From Variovorax soli NBRC 106424 (GTDB lineage: Bacteria; Pseudomonadota; Gammaproteobacteria; Burkholderiales; Burkholderiaceae_C), in contig NZ_BCUU01000017.1 in the NCBI RefSeq assembly GCF_001591385.1, forward strand, positions 1 to 64,000: a stretch of 64,000 nt of DNA. Direction: 5' to 3'. The notes beneath the pieces were generated by a model. The model was not told where the DNA came from. It searched no databases and was given only the letters and a program-made list of their open reading frames with translations. Positions within the stretch are counted from its first letter, which is position 1. Each line of letters opens with the position of its first letter. Shown piece after piece: positions 56,357-64,000 of this stretch. The position numbers and the translations under genes are program-made.

Positions 56357-56375
56357 TAACCATGAGGAATGGTAG
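56357..56375. promoter_or_regulatory. Candidate LysR operator
   Basis: ACCAT-GAGGA-ATGGT (56359-56373), a five-base inverted repeat with five-base spacer, preceded by ATATA. It lies 45 bases from the LysR start and about 93 from the receptor gene. It resembles PcaQ-type sites, which also carry ATAACC. The assignment is from position and symmetry. Confidence 0.45.
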
Positions 56376-56465
56376 GCAGAAGAGCTTTCAGTTGTGGGGG
56401 GCCACGGCGGCTCCTACAGTGGGCCGCATCCACCGTCACCACCAGAACATCCGAGACAAGCCCTC

Positions 56466-57458
56466 ATGACTTCCCCTGCCCCCCGCGCCCGCCGCCTTTT
56501 GTCTAGCCTGATCCTGTGCGCGCCGTTCGCAGCGGCCCTGCTGCCGCACGCCGCGCAGGCCCAGGACAGCTACCCGGACAAGCCAGTCCGCTTCATCACC
56601 AACTTCCCGGCCGGCGGCCCGCTGGACATCCTCGGCCGCGCACTGGCAATTCCGCTGCAGGCCGACCTCAGGCAGCCCTTCGTGGTGGACAACCGCCCCG
56701 GCGCGGGCGGCAACATCGGCGCCGACCTGGCAGCCAAGAGCCCCGCCGACGGCTACACGGTGCTGCTGACTATCGACACCACCTTCACCATCAATCCGCA
56801 CGTCTACAAGTCGATGCCCTTTGCGGCCAAGGACCTGAAGCCGCTGATGATCTTCAGCTCCTCCGGCCTGGCCTTCGGCGTGAACCCGTCGGTGCCGGCC
56901 AAGACGCTGCCGGCCTTCATTGCGGACGCGAAGAAGGAAGCCGCCAGCTTCAGTTCGGCCGGCAACGGCAGCCCGGGCCACATCGCCGCCGAGATCTTTG
57001 CCGACGCCACCGGCGCGAAGATCATGCACGTGCCCTACAAGGGCAACGCGCCCGCGGTCACCGCCCTGCTCTCGGGCGAGGTGCAGGCGGGCATCCTGGC
57101 CACGCCGGGCCTGCTGCCGCACATCCAGGCCGGCAAGGTGCGGCCGCTGGCCGTGACGGGCCGCCAGCGCTCGCCGCTGCTGCCCGAAGTGCCCACCGTG
57201 GGCGAACTGGGCCTGAAGGGCATGGAGTTCGAAGTGCTCTACATGGCCATGGTGCCGGCGGCCACCCCGCAGCCCATCGCGGACAAACTGCAGAAGGCAC
57301 TGCAGTCGGCCCTGGCCACGCCCGAGCTCAAGTCGCGACTGGCCAGCCTGGACATGGTGCCCCTGGGCGAAACCGGCAAGACCGCGGCCGACCGCCTGGA
57401 AGCGAGCAAGGTACGCTACGGGGCCATCGTGAAGGCCACCGGCATGAAGGTGGACTGA
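56466..57458 (+). CDS. Bug-family periplasmic solute-binding protein
   Basis: A 330-residue tripartite-tricarboxylate-type receptor (Bug family), greatly expanded in Burkholderiales. The signal peptide ends at HAAQAQDS. Family strings are YPDKPVRFITNFPAGGPLDILGRALA, VVDNRPGAGGNIGADLAAKSPADGYTVLL and SSAGNGSPGHIAAEIFADATGAKIMHVPYKGNAPAVTALLSGEVQAG. It binds a small carboxylate-like solute, here perhaps a sulfate ester or its product because a sulfatase gene follows 11 bases later. No membrane TctA/TctB genes are nearby, as is usual for orphan Bug proteins. Confidence 0.92.
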   Translation: MTSPAPRARRLLSSLILCAPFAAALLPHAAQAQDSYPDKPVRFITNFPAGGPLDILGRALAIPLQADLRQPFVVDNRPGAGGNIGADLAAKSPADGYTVLLTIDTTFTINPHVYKSMPFAAKDLKPLMIFSSSGLAFGVNPSVPAKTLPAFIADAKKEAASFSSAGNGSPGHIAAEIFADATGAKIMHVPYKGNAPAVTALLSGEVQAGILATPGLLPHIQAGKVRPLAVTGRQRSPLLPEVPTVGELGLKGMEFEVLYMAMVPAATPQPIADKLQKALQSALATPELKSRLASLDMVPLGETGKTAADRLEASKVRYGAIVKATGMKVD

Positions 57459-57469
57459 ACAGACCGACC

Positions 57470-58798
57470 ATGACGACCACACAACGACGCCCCAATTTCA
57501 TCTTCATCGTCGCCGACGACCTCGGCTATGCCGACCTGGGCTGCTACGGCGGCCGCGACGAGCCCTTCGGCCGCGTGTCGCCGGTGCTCGACGGCCTGGC
57601 GGCCCAGGGCGTGCGCTTCACGCAGGGCTACTCGAATTCGCCGGTGTGCTCGCCCACGCGCTTCGGCATGATCACCGGCCGCTACCAGTACCGCCTGCGC
57701 GGCGCGGCCGAGGAGCCCATCAACAGCAAGAGCCGCGGCAGCAAGACGCTGGGCCTGCCGCCCGAGCATCCCACGCTGCCCTCGCTGCTCAAGGGTGCGG
57801 GCTACCGCACCGCGCTCATCGGCAAGTGGCACCTGGGCTCGCAGCCGCACTTCGGTCCGCTGCGCTCGGGCTACGAGGAATTCTTCGGCCCCATGTCCGG
57901 CGGGGTGGACTACTTCACCCACTGCGACTCCACCGGCCAGCACGACCTGTGGCTGGGCAACGAGGAGCACCAGGCCGAGGGCTACCTCACCGACCTGCTC
58001 TCGCGCCGCGCCGCCGACTACGTGCAGCGCATGGCCGAGGGCGATGCTCCCTTCTTCCTGAGCCTGCACTACACCGCGCCGCACTGGCCCTGGGAAACGC
58101 GAGACGACGCCGGCAAGGCGCCGCTGGTGAAGAACAACCTGTTCGACCTGGCGGGCGGCAACATCCACACCTACCGCCGCATGATCCATCACATGGACGA
58201 AGGCATCGGCTGGGTCATGCAGGCGCTGGAAAAGGCCGGCATCGCCGACAACACGCTGGTGGTGTTCACCAGCGACAACGGCGGCGAGCGCTTTTCCGAC
58301 AACTGGCCGCTGGTGGGCGGCAAGATGGACCTCACCGAAGGCGGCATCCGCGTGCCATGGATCGCCCACTGGCCCGCCGTGATCCCGGCCGGCGGCACCA
58401 GCGGCCAGCTGTGCATGACCATGGACTGGTCGGCCACCATGCTCGATGCGGCCGGCGTTCCGGCCGACGAGCGGCATCCGCTGGACGGCGTGTCGCTCAT
58501 GCCGGTCCTGCGCGATGCCACGCACAGCTTTGCGCGTCCGCTGCACTGGCGCATGAACCACCGCGGCCAGCGCGCCCTGCGCGAGGGTGACTGGAAGTAC
58601 CTGCGGGTGGATGGCAACGACTACCTGTTCAACATTCCGCAGGACGAACGCGAGCGGGCCAACCAGGCGAACAAGGAGCCCGGGCGGCTCGAGGCCATGC
58701 GCGCCGCCTGGGAGGCGTGGAACGACACCATGCCGGCCATTCCGGAAGATGCGACGGTGAGCCTGGGCTACTCCTACAAGGACATGCCGCAGCGCTGA
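57470..58798 (+). CDS. Arylsulfatase-type sulfatase
   Basis: A 442-residue type I sulfatase. The metal site begins with NFIFIVADDLGYADLGCYGG (D16, D17). The nucleophile is formed from C60 in CSPTR of SPVCSPTRFGMITGRY, the Cys-type formylglycine motif, so maturation needs an aerobic formylglycine-generating enzyme encoded elsewhere. GKWHLG, HYTAPHWPWE, FTSDNGGERFSDNWPLVGGK complete the active site. No signal peptide is evident, so it probably works in the cytoplasm on an imported sulfate ester. It follows the Bug receptor by 11 bases. The exact substrate is unknown. Confidence 0.92.
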   Translation: MTTTQRRPNFIFIVADDLGYADLGCYGGRDEPFGRVSPVLDGLAAQGVRFTQGYSNSPVCSPTRFGMITGRYQYRLRGAAEEPINSKSRGSKTLGLPPEHPTLPSLLKGAGYRTALIGKWHLGSQPHFGPLRSGYEEFFGPMSGGVDYFTHCDSTGQHDLWLGNEEHQAEGYLTDLLSRRAADYVQRMAEGDAPFFLSLHYTAPHWPWETRDDAGKAPLVKNNLFDLAGGNIHTYRRMIHHMDEGIGWVMQALEKAGIADNTLVVFTSDNGGERFSDNWPLVGGKMDLTEGGIRVPWIAHWPAVIPAGGTSGQLCMTMDWSATMLDAAGVPADERHPLDGVSLMPVLRDATHSFARPLHWRMNHRGQRALREGDWKYLRVDGNDYLFNIPQDERERANQANKEPGRLEAMRAAWEAWNDTMPAIPEDATVSLGYSYKDMPQR

Positions 58799-58834
58799 CG
58801 ACGCGGCGGCGCCGCGGGCACGCCATTCAGGGAA

Positions 58835-59395
58835 TCAGCTCACCGACTCCCAGAGGCCGGGGTAGCGGGTGACGAAGCCCTCGGCGCCCACCTTGAGCGT
58901 GTCCTTGTATTCGAAGCGCGGCGACTCGTAGGCGTATTCGCCGTCGCCGCGCCGCTTGTAGTGCTGCGCCACGGCGGCCAGCGAATCGCCGTCCAGGTCG
59001 ATCCATGCCACCGGCACGTCGGCGGATTCGCCCTTTTGCAGGTTCAGCCGGCGCAGCTGCACCAGATTGGTGGCCGGGGTGAAACCCAGGTCGAGGTCGA
59101 TGCAGTGCGCCATCTCGGGCACCACTTCCTCGTTGAGCGTCCAGTCGCCGCGCGCATTGCGGGCAATGGCGAAATCGACGGCGGCCGAGCCGACCCAGCC
59201 GCGCACCCGGCCCCATTTGGTGTGCCAGGCCTTGTCGCAGTAGACGCGGTAGTCCAGCCGCGCCGGGCGGCCGTCGGTGTGTTGAAAGACAGCCGCCCCG
59301 TCCAGCTGCCAGGATTCGCCATGCCGTTCCAGACGGCAGGCGTCATGTCCCGGAGCGTCGAGCCGGCGCCAGAAGATCGTGGCGATGGTCTGCAT
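58835..59395 (-). CDS. Putative glycolipid-binding domain protein (DUF1089 type)
   Basis: A 186-residue soluble protein that fits the putative glycolipid-binding family (earlier DUF1089). Typical parts are WRRLDAPGHDACRLER near the N-terminus, DYRVYCDKAWHTKWGRVRGWVG, LNEEVVPEMAHCIDLDLGFTPATNLVQLRRLNL and YESPRFEYKDTLKVGAEGFVTRYPGLWE at the end. No signal or membrane helix. It is divergent from dinB and convergent with the sulfatase. Function unknown; the family name is from structural similarity only. Confidence 0.83.
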   Translation of the reverse strand: MQTIATIFWRRLDAPGHDACRLERHGESWQLDGAAVFQHTDGRPARLDYRVYCDKAWHTKWGRVRGWVGSAAVDFAIARNARGDWTLNEEVVPEMAHCIDLDLGFTPATNLVQLRRLNLQKGESADVPVAWIDLDGDSLAAVAQHYKRRGDGEYAYESPRFEYKDTLKVGAEGFVTRYPGLWESVS

Positions 59396-59508
59396 GATGG
59401 CGGCAATGATGGCATCGAAGCGCGCCGCGCACCAGTGGGTGGCGCTGGGCGGGGGATATGGCGCATGGCAGGTGCCTGGCAGCCGCTCGCGCGAGAATCG
59501 GGGGTTCC

Positions 59509-60756
59509 GTGACCGACACCATCCGCCGCATCGCCCACCTCGACATGGACGCCTTCTTCGCGTCCGTCGAACTGCTTCGCTATCCGCAGCTCAAGGGGCT
59601 GCCGGTGGTGATCGGCGGCGGCCGGCGCAAGGTGGACGAGGCCATCATGCGCCACGTGCCCGAAGGCGGCACGCTGGCCGACATTCCGGTCGAGGCCTTT
59701 CCGCTGCTCAAGGACTACGTGGGGCGCGGCGTGATCACCACCGCCACCTACCCGGCGCGCGTGTTCGGCGTGGGCTCGGCCATGGGCATGATGAAGGCGG
59801 CCAAGCTGTGCCCGCAGGCCATCGTGCTGCCGGTGGACTTCGACGAGGTGCGGCGCTTCTCGCGCCAGTTCAAGGGCATCATCCGCGACATCGCACCCAT
59901 CATGGAAGACCGCGGGGTGGACGAGGTGTACATCGACTTCACAGACGTGCCCGGCGGCCAGCGCGAAGGCGGGCGCGTGCTGGCGCGGCTCATCCAGAAG
60001 TCCATCTTCGAGGCTACGGGGCTCACCTGCTCCATCGGCGTGGCGCCCAACAAGCTCATCGCCAAGATGGCCAGCGAATTCCAGAAGCCCAACGGCATCT
60101 CAGTGGTGTACGAGAGCGACCTGCAGACGCGCATCTGGCCCCTGCCCTGCCGCAAGGTCAACGGCATCGGGCCGAAGGCCGACGAGAAGCTCAAGCGGCT
60201 GGGCATCGAGACCATCGGGCAGCTCGCGGGCTGCGAGCGCGAATGGCTGATCGCCAATTTCGGCAAGGCCACCGGCGCCTGGATGCACGAGGTGGCCTGG
60301 GGCCGCGACAACCGTCCGGTGGTGACCGAGAGCGAGCCGGTGTCGATGAGCCGCGAGACCACCTTCGAGCGCGACCTGCATGCGGTGCGCGACCGCGCGG
60401 AGCTGGGCGCCATCTTCACCCACTTGTGCGAGAAGGTGGCCGAGGACCTGCAGCGCAAGGGCTATGTGGGCAAGACCATCGGCATCAAGCTGCGTTATGA
60501 CGACTTCAAGATCGCCACGCGCGACCAGACGGTGGCCAGCTTCACCGCCGACGGCAAGGTGATCCGCCAGACGGCCGGCCACTGCCTGCGGCGCGTGTCG
60601 CTGGAGCGGCCGCTGCGGCTGCTGGGCGTGCGCGTCGGCACCCTGGCGAAGGCGGACAGTCCCGAGGCCACCGCCCCGATGTCCGAGGGCACGGGCCTGC
60701 GCACGCCGTCGCGCGCGCGGACGAAGGCGCAGGACACCACCGGCTCGCTGTTCTGA
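59509..60756 (+). CDS. dinB: DNA polymerase IV (DinB, Y family)
   Basis: A 415-residue translesion polymerase. Catalytic acidic motifs are HLDMDAFFASVE at the N-terminus and VDEVYIDFTDV near residue 140. CSIGVAPNKLIAKMASEFQKPNGISVV, the helix-hairpin-helix KVNGIGPKADEKLKRLGIETIGQL and the little-finger region SMSRETTFERDL are all present. The C-terminus ends in TTGSLF, a plausible beta-clamp-binding tail. I used the GTG at 59509, which has a GGGGG ribosome site; an ATG at 59458 is possible. No clear LexA box is seen in the short upstream gap. Confidence 0.94.
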   Translation: MTDTIRRIAHLDMDAFFASVELLRYPQLKGLPVVIGGGRRKVDEAIMRHVPEGGTLADIPVEAFPLLKDYVGRGVITTATYPARVFGVGSAMGMMKAAKLCPQAIVLPVDFDEVRRFSRQFKGIIRDIAPIMEDRGVDEVYIDFTDVPGGQREGGRVLARLIQKSIFEATGLTCSIGVAPNKLIAKMASEFQKPNGISVVYESDLQTRIWPLPCRKVNGIGPKADEKLKRLGIETIGQLAGCEREWLIANFGKATGAWMHEVAWGRDNRPVVTESEPVSMSRETTFERDLHAVRDRAELGAIFTHLCEKVAEDLQRKGYVGKTIGIKLRYDDFKIATRDQTVASFTADGKVIRQTAGHCLRRVSLERPLRLLGVRVGTLAKADSPEATAPMSEGTGLRTPSRARTKAQDTTGSLF

Positions 60757-60764
60757 CGACGAAT

Positions 60765-61445
60765 ATGCGCACCGGGCTGCGCGCGCTCTCGATCGTCTTG
60801 CTGGCCCCGCTGGCCGCCATGCTCGCGTACTGGAGTGCAGCCTGCCTGCTCCTGCTGTGGCCCGTGAAGGGGCAGCCACCTGCCGCAGCGGCGCAGGTGC
60901 AGGCCTGGGTGCTCAGCAACGGCATCCACACCGACCTGGTGCTTCCGATGCGCGGCCACGGCGTGGACTGGAGCCAGCTCTTCAGCGCGACGCATGCACG
61001 CGCCGCGCCGCCCGATGCCAGCTACATCGCCATCGGCTGGGGCGACCGCGAGATCTACCTGTACACGCCGGTGTGGGCAGACCTGACGGCGCAGCGCGCG
61101 CTGCGTGCCGCGCTGGGTCGCAACCGTGCGCTCCTGCACGTCAGCCACCTGCGCGCTGCCGACCTGGCACACGGCACTGCGCACCGCCTGCCCTTGTCGC
61201 AGGAACAGTACGAGCGGCTTGCGGCCCATGTGATGGCCAGCCTGCCACAGGCCCAGGCGCGGCCCATCCCCGGTGCCCACTACGCAGACAACGATGCCTT
61301 CTACGAAGCCACGGGCAGTGCGAACCTCTTTCGCACCTGCAACAACTGGACGGGCGAAGGCCTGCGCGCCGCGGGCGTGACGGTGAGCCGATGGACACCG
61401 TTCGACTTCACCGTCACGGCCTACCTCGCGGCCGGCCGGCCCTGA
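60765..61445 (+). CDS. TIGR02117/DUF2459 family protein
   Basis: A 226-residue protein with an N-terminal membrane helix (ALSIVLLAPLAAMLAYWSAACLLLLWPV) and a periplasmic domain containing VLSNGIHTDLVLPMRGHGVDW, YIAIGWGDREIYLYTPVW and FRTCNNWTGEGLRAAGVTVSRWTPFDFTV. These are the marks of the TIGR02117 group, once called urease-region protein. The His/Cys/Asn set (NGIHTD, TCNNW) suggests a papain-like fold, but activity is not known. It follows dinB by eight bases. Confidence 0.85.
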   Translation: MRTGLRALSIVLLAPLAAMLAYWSAACLLLLWPVKGQPPAAAAQVQAWVLSNGIHTDLVLPMRGHGVDWSQLFSATHARAAPPDASYIAIGWGDREIYLYTPVWADLTAQRALRAALGRNRALLHVSHLRAADLAHGTAHRLPLSQEQYERLAAHVMASLPQAQARPIPGAHYADNDAFYEATGSANLFRTCNNWTGEGLRAAGVTVSRWTPFDFTVTAYLAAGRP

Positions 61446-61454
61446 CGTTGTCGG

Positions 61455-62537
61455 CTACTTGCCCGCCGGTGCAGGCACGCCGGCCTGCCACTGTCCCCAG
61501 TTCTTCGTGATGTGGTCCACCACGCGCGAGCCCACCAGCTCGATGTTCTCCACCGTCTCCGCAAAGCCGCCGGCCGTTTCGCCAGGCGCGGGGTCCAGGT
61601 GCTGCAGCGTGGTCTCGCGCGGATTGCCCTGGTCGAAGTTGACGGCGCCGCGCAGGCTCATGACACGGTCGGTGCCGTGCGTGCGCTTGATCACCAGCGT
61701 GATGGCCGCCGCTTCCATCTCGGTGATGACGTAGTCGTCGGCGCCGTAGAGCTTGGCGATGTACTGGGCCTGGTTGGACATGCCCGGGCCATGGAAGAAG
61801 GTGTCGCCGGTCATGTGCGTGCCGGTGCCGACGAAGGGCGCGCGCCGTGCCGCTGCCTGCGGATAGCGCAGCCGGTACTTGCGGGCAGAGTCCGAGTCCT
61901 TCAGGGGCGTGTCGGCGCTGAGCTTCATGGCCCAGGCCACCAGGTCGGGGTTGAGCTTGAAGCGGCGATATTCCTCGTAGCCCTTGCGCGGCATGAAGGT
62001 CGGCTCGCCCGGCTTGTTCTCTTCCGGCGCCCAGCGGTGGCCCAGGTCGTAGTCGACCAGCCAGGTCGCCCAGTTCACTTCGCCGATGGTGCCGCGCGAC
62101 GGCGGCGTGCCGGCCACGCCCGAGATCACGTAGTAGGCCTTGGAGAAATCGAAGGCCGGATTGAGCAGGATGGCCTGCATCGACGACGACGAGTTCACCT
62201 TGCCCATGCCGAGTACCGAGCCGCACACGCCGTCGGCATTGCAGTACACCGGGCCCAGCGCGCCGGGCACGGCGACGGGCTTGGCGCCCTTCCAGTAGCG
62301 CTCGTACCAGTGCTGGAATTCGCCGGCGCGGTCGCCGGTGTTCTGGCCGATCTCGAACATGGCGGCGACGAACACCTTGACCTGGATCGGTGCGGGCTTG
62401 GCGCCCTGCTGCGAAGAAGAAGACGATGCAGCGGGCGTGCTGCCGGGCGCGGCGCAGCCGGCCAGCGCGGCAGCCAGGCCAAGGGTGGTGGCGCCGAACG
62501 CGGCGCGGCGGGAAAGACGGGAGAGTGAGAGTGTCAT
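61455..62537 (-). CDS. Purine nucleoside permease-like lipoprotein (NUP family)
   Basis: A 360-residue exported protein. Signal LGLAAALAGC gives a lipobox with Cys28, followed by a Ser/Pro/Gln linker. The NUP domain has VKVFVAAMFEIGQNTGDRAGEFQHWYERYW, GVCGSVLGMGKVNSSSSMQAILLNPAFDFSKAYYVISGVAGTPP, NWATWLVDYDLGHRW and ADDYVITEMEAAAITLVIKRTHGTDRVMSLRGAVNFDQGNP, which resemble nucleoside phosphorylase-fold proteins. The family was named from a yeast permease, but the sequence looks like a soluble nucleoside-binding or phosphorylase-like protein. It converges with the preceding gene, nine bases apart. Confidence 0.87.
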   Translation of the reverse strand: MTLSLSRLSRRAAFGATTLGLAAALAGCAAPGSTPAASSSSSQQGAKPAPIQVKVFVAAMFEIGQNTGDRAGEFQHWYERYWKGAKPVAVPGALGPVYCNADGVCGSVLGMGKVNSSSSMQAILLNPAFDFSKAYYVISGVAGTPPSRGTIGEVNWATWLVDYDLGHRWAPEENKPGEPTFMPRKGYEEYRRFKLNPDLVAWAMKLSADTPLKDSDSARKYRLRYPQAAARRAPFVGTGTHMTGDTFFHGPGMSNQAQYIAKLYGADDYVITEMEAAAITLVIKRTHGTDRVMSLRGAVNFDQGNPRETTLQHLDPAPGETAGGFAETVENIELVGSRVVDHITKNWGQWQAGVPAPAGK

Positions 62538-62600
62538 GGGGGGCCTGATGCAAAAACCGGGCCCCGATTCTCGCCGCTGCGCGGGCGAACCGATCGCTTC

Positions 62601-63302
62601 TCAGCGCTCGATCAGCGAAATGCGCACCCACTCTTCGCCGTCGACCTGCACCTCGTAACCCAGGTCATCCGCGAGGTTCTGCAGCGCCACGGCATCGATG
62701 GCGAGCCGGCGCGGCGCGCAATGCACCACGGCGCTTTCGGGCATGCCGTCGTGGCCGCCCTCGACCACGCCGGGCATCGTGCGCAGGAGCAATCCGCTGC
62801 GGCCCTGCGGCTCGATCCGGATGGTGCATTCGTCCGTGCACGCGTCGTGGAGGTAGTTGAGGCCGCACAGCAGCAGGTAGCGCAGCGCCGCCGCCCGGGG
62901 AAAGCGCTCTTCGGTGTCAGAGGTCGGCTGCTCGAGTGCCGCATCCATCTCGAGTTGCACGTCCTGCAGGCTGAAGGCCGGCCGCAGCAGCGCCACGCAC
63001 ATCTGCACCAGCTCCGAGCGCGCGATGCCTTCGTCCGTGTCGGCCAGCTCCCAGTTGCGCAGCAGGCGCACGCCGTCCAGCAGCTCGGCAAGCTGTGCAT
63101 CGATGAGCGCCACGCGCTCGTTGCAGGCCTGCGAATCGATCTGGGGCGCCTCCACCTGCCGCTTGAGCATCAGCACGCCCATGCGCATGACGGACACCGG
63201 TCCCACCATGTCGTGGCGCAATGCGGGAAGGACGCGGGTCAGCAGTTCGTATCGGACGCCGGCCGCGATCCAGCTGCGGGCGGCGGGCGAGGCCTTCATC
63301 AT
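62601..63302 (-). CDS. Orphan protein with histidine-kinase-like dimerisation region
   Basis: A 233-residue soluble protein. The first third has YELLTRVLPALRHDMVGPVSVMRMGVLMLKRQV, which looks like the H-box and DHp helices of a histidine kinase (HD-x-x-GP). A second helical segment with ALIDAQLAELLDGVRLLRNWELAD follows, and then a region with RYLLLCGLNYLHDACTDECTIRIEP that resembles a degenerate ATPase domain. The N, G1 and G2 boxes are not recognisable, so it may only serve as a phosphotransfer or partner protein. The start is one of two adjacent ATG codons (63302 or 63299). Function unknown. Confidence 0.6.
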   Translation of the reverse strand: MMKASPAARSWIAAGVRYELLTRVLPALRHDMVGPVSVMRMGVLMLKRQVEAPQIDSQACNERVALIDAQLAELLDGVRLLRNWELADTDEGIARSELVQMCVALLRPAFSLQDVQLEMDAALEQPTSDTEERFPRAAALRYLLLCGLNYLHDACTDECTIRIEPQGRSGLLLRTMPGVVEGGHDGMPESAVVHCAPRRLAIDAVALQNLADDLGYEVQVDGEEWVRISLIER

Positions 63303-63354
63303 GCGGCCAGTATCGGGCGCCCCGCGCCCCGCGCCTGTAGGAGCAGGTCTACAG

Positions 63355-64000
63355 CTATTGCCGCGCCGTGCGGACGTTTGGCGGCAGCGGCTGCGGCCAG
63401 CTGGTGCGAAACGGATTGATGTCCAGCCCGCCGCGGCGCGTGTAGCGCGCATACACCGCCAGTTTGGTTGGCCGGCAGTACTGCATGATGTCGGTGAAGA
63501 TGCGCTCGGCGCAGGGCTCGTGGAATTCGTTGTGCTGGCGAAAGCTCACGATGTAGCGCAACAGGCCGGCCTGGTCGATCTGCGGGCCGCTGTAGCGGAT
63601 CTGCACGCTGCCCCAGTCGGGCTGACCCGTGACCAGGCAGTTGCTCTTGAGCAGGCGGCTGGTGAGCGTCTCGGTGACGGGCTGCTCGTCGAAGTTGGCG
63701 CCAAGCAGTTCGGGGGCCGGCTGGTAGTGGGTGCAATCCAGGTCAAGCCGGTCGAGGTCCACGCCGTCGAGCTCGTGCACCGGTTCGCGGTCGAACATGT
63801 CCGGCGCCAGCAGCTTCACGCCCACGCGGCCGCTGCGGCCGCTGCCGCGCCACACCGCTTCGCTCAGGTCGTCGGCCAGGCGCTCGCGCACCGCGGCGGC
63901 ATCGGCGAACACGCTGCTGTTGAAGCTGTTGAGATAAAGCTTGAAGGACTTGCTCTCGATGATGTTGGGCGTCTCGCAGGGAATCGTGAAGTGCGCAATG
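63355..64000 (-). CDS. queF: NADPH-dependent preQ0 reductase QueF, C-terminal part (5' end outside window)
   Basis: QueF reduces 7-cyano-7-deazaguanine to preQ1 in queuosine synthesis. The visible part starts mid-gene with [26 protein letters not shown], the family's signature, and includes the catalytic cysteine in [18 protein letters not shown] and [19 protein letters not shown]. The C-terminus, [15 protein letters not shown], is also typical. The long bimodular form (E. coli type) is suggested by this arrangement. The frame is open to the last base, so the start lies beyond 64000. Confidence 0.95.
   Translation of the reverse strand, partial: IAHFTIPCETPNIIESKSFKLYLNSFNSSVFADAAAVRERLADDLSEAVWRGSGRSGRVGVKLLAPDMFDREPVHELDGVDLDRLDLDCTHYQPAPELLGANFDEQPVTETLTSRLLKSNCLVTGQPDWGSVQIRYSGPQIDQAGLLRYIVSFRQHNEFHEPCAERIFTDIMQYCRPTKLAVYARYTRRGGLDINPFRTSWPQPLPPNVRTARQ

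Overview
The DNA is GC-rich with dense, strongly biased coding. Gene content and protein sequences point to a betaproteobacterium of the Comamonadaceae, most like Variovorax or a close relative: Bug-type solute receptor, CzcICBA efflux, argH next to an AlgZ/AlgR pair, hemCDXY, a betaproteobacterial PPC, and an arginine/glutamate-rich RNase E tail. This is read from the sequence and was not tested by database search. I found about 54 protein genes, two of them cut by the window edges, and no rRNA, tRNA, insertion sequence, CRISPR array or phage gene.

Layout. 1-1020 is the end of RNase E, followed by a clear terminator. 1398-11530 is an exopolysaccharide locus. A plus-strand operon encodes a priming sugar-phosphate transferase, GDP-fucose synthase, three glycosyltransferases and a polymerase/ligase-like membrane protein. 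It converges on a minus-strand pair for the outer-membrane exporter (Wza type) and the tyrosine kinase/co-polymerase (Wzc type). 11696-15756 is a hemC-hemD-hemX-hemY operon, divergent from ppc. 18708-22563 is a second sugar block: UDP-glucose dehydrogenase, UDP-xylose synthase, a GT2 glycosyltransferase and a WcaF-like acetyltransferase. It is followed by an AI-2E-family membrane protein, an AlgR/AlgZ-like two-component system and divergent argH. 27416-33511 holds an OmpR/HK pair, a glycosyltransferase, OpgC and a DegP/MucD protease. 33666-46501 starts with a giant alpha-2-macroglobulin and ends with its usual partner PBP1C. Between them lie an ECF sigma factor, a Tat-exported ferritin-like protein, a c-type cytochrome, a NodB-type deacetylase, a lipoprotein and two small DUF proteins. 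46559-49133 has an FMN-dependent alpha-hydroxy-acid dehydrogenase and an MHS-type carboxylate transporter. 49163-55318 is czcICBA. 55376-58798 is a LysR regulator with a Bug receptor and a sulfatase. The right end holds DinB, a TIGR02117 protein, a purine nucleoside permease-like lipoprotein, a degenerate kinase-like protein and the end of queF.

The dominant theme is the cell envelope: capsule or exopolysaccharide synthesis and export, nucleotide-sugar supply, periplasmic glucan modification, periplasmic quality control, peptidoglycan repair with macroglobulin defence, and metal efflux. The most interesting non-coding signals are four. First, a bipartite motif is shared by the ECF sigma gene and the ferritin-like/cytochrome operon. 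Second, a CTTAAG-type tandem box is shared by a two-component operon and degP. Third, a repeat with covarying hairpins sits just after two unrelated stop codons. Fourth, there is a 166-bp inverted repeat at about 42.9-43.1 kb. In addition, the argH-algZ-algR-hemCD neighbourhood known from Pseudomonas appears to be split here by ppc and the second sugar block.
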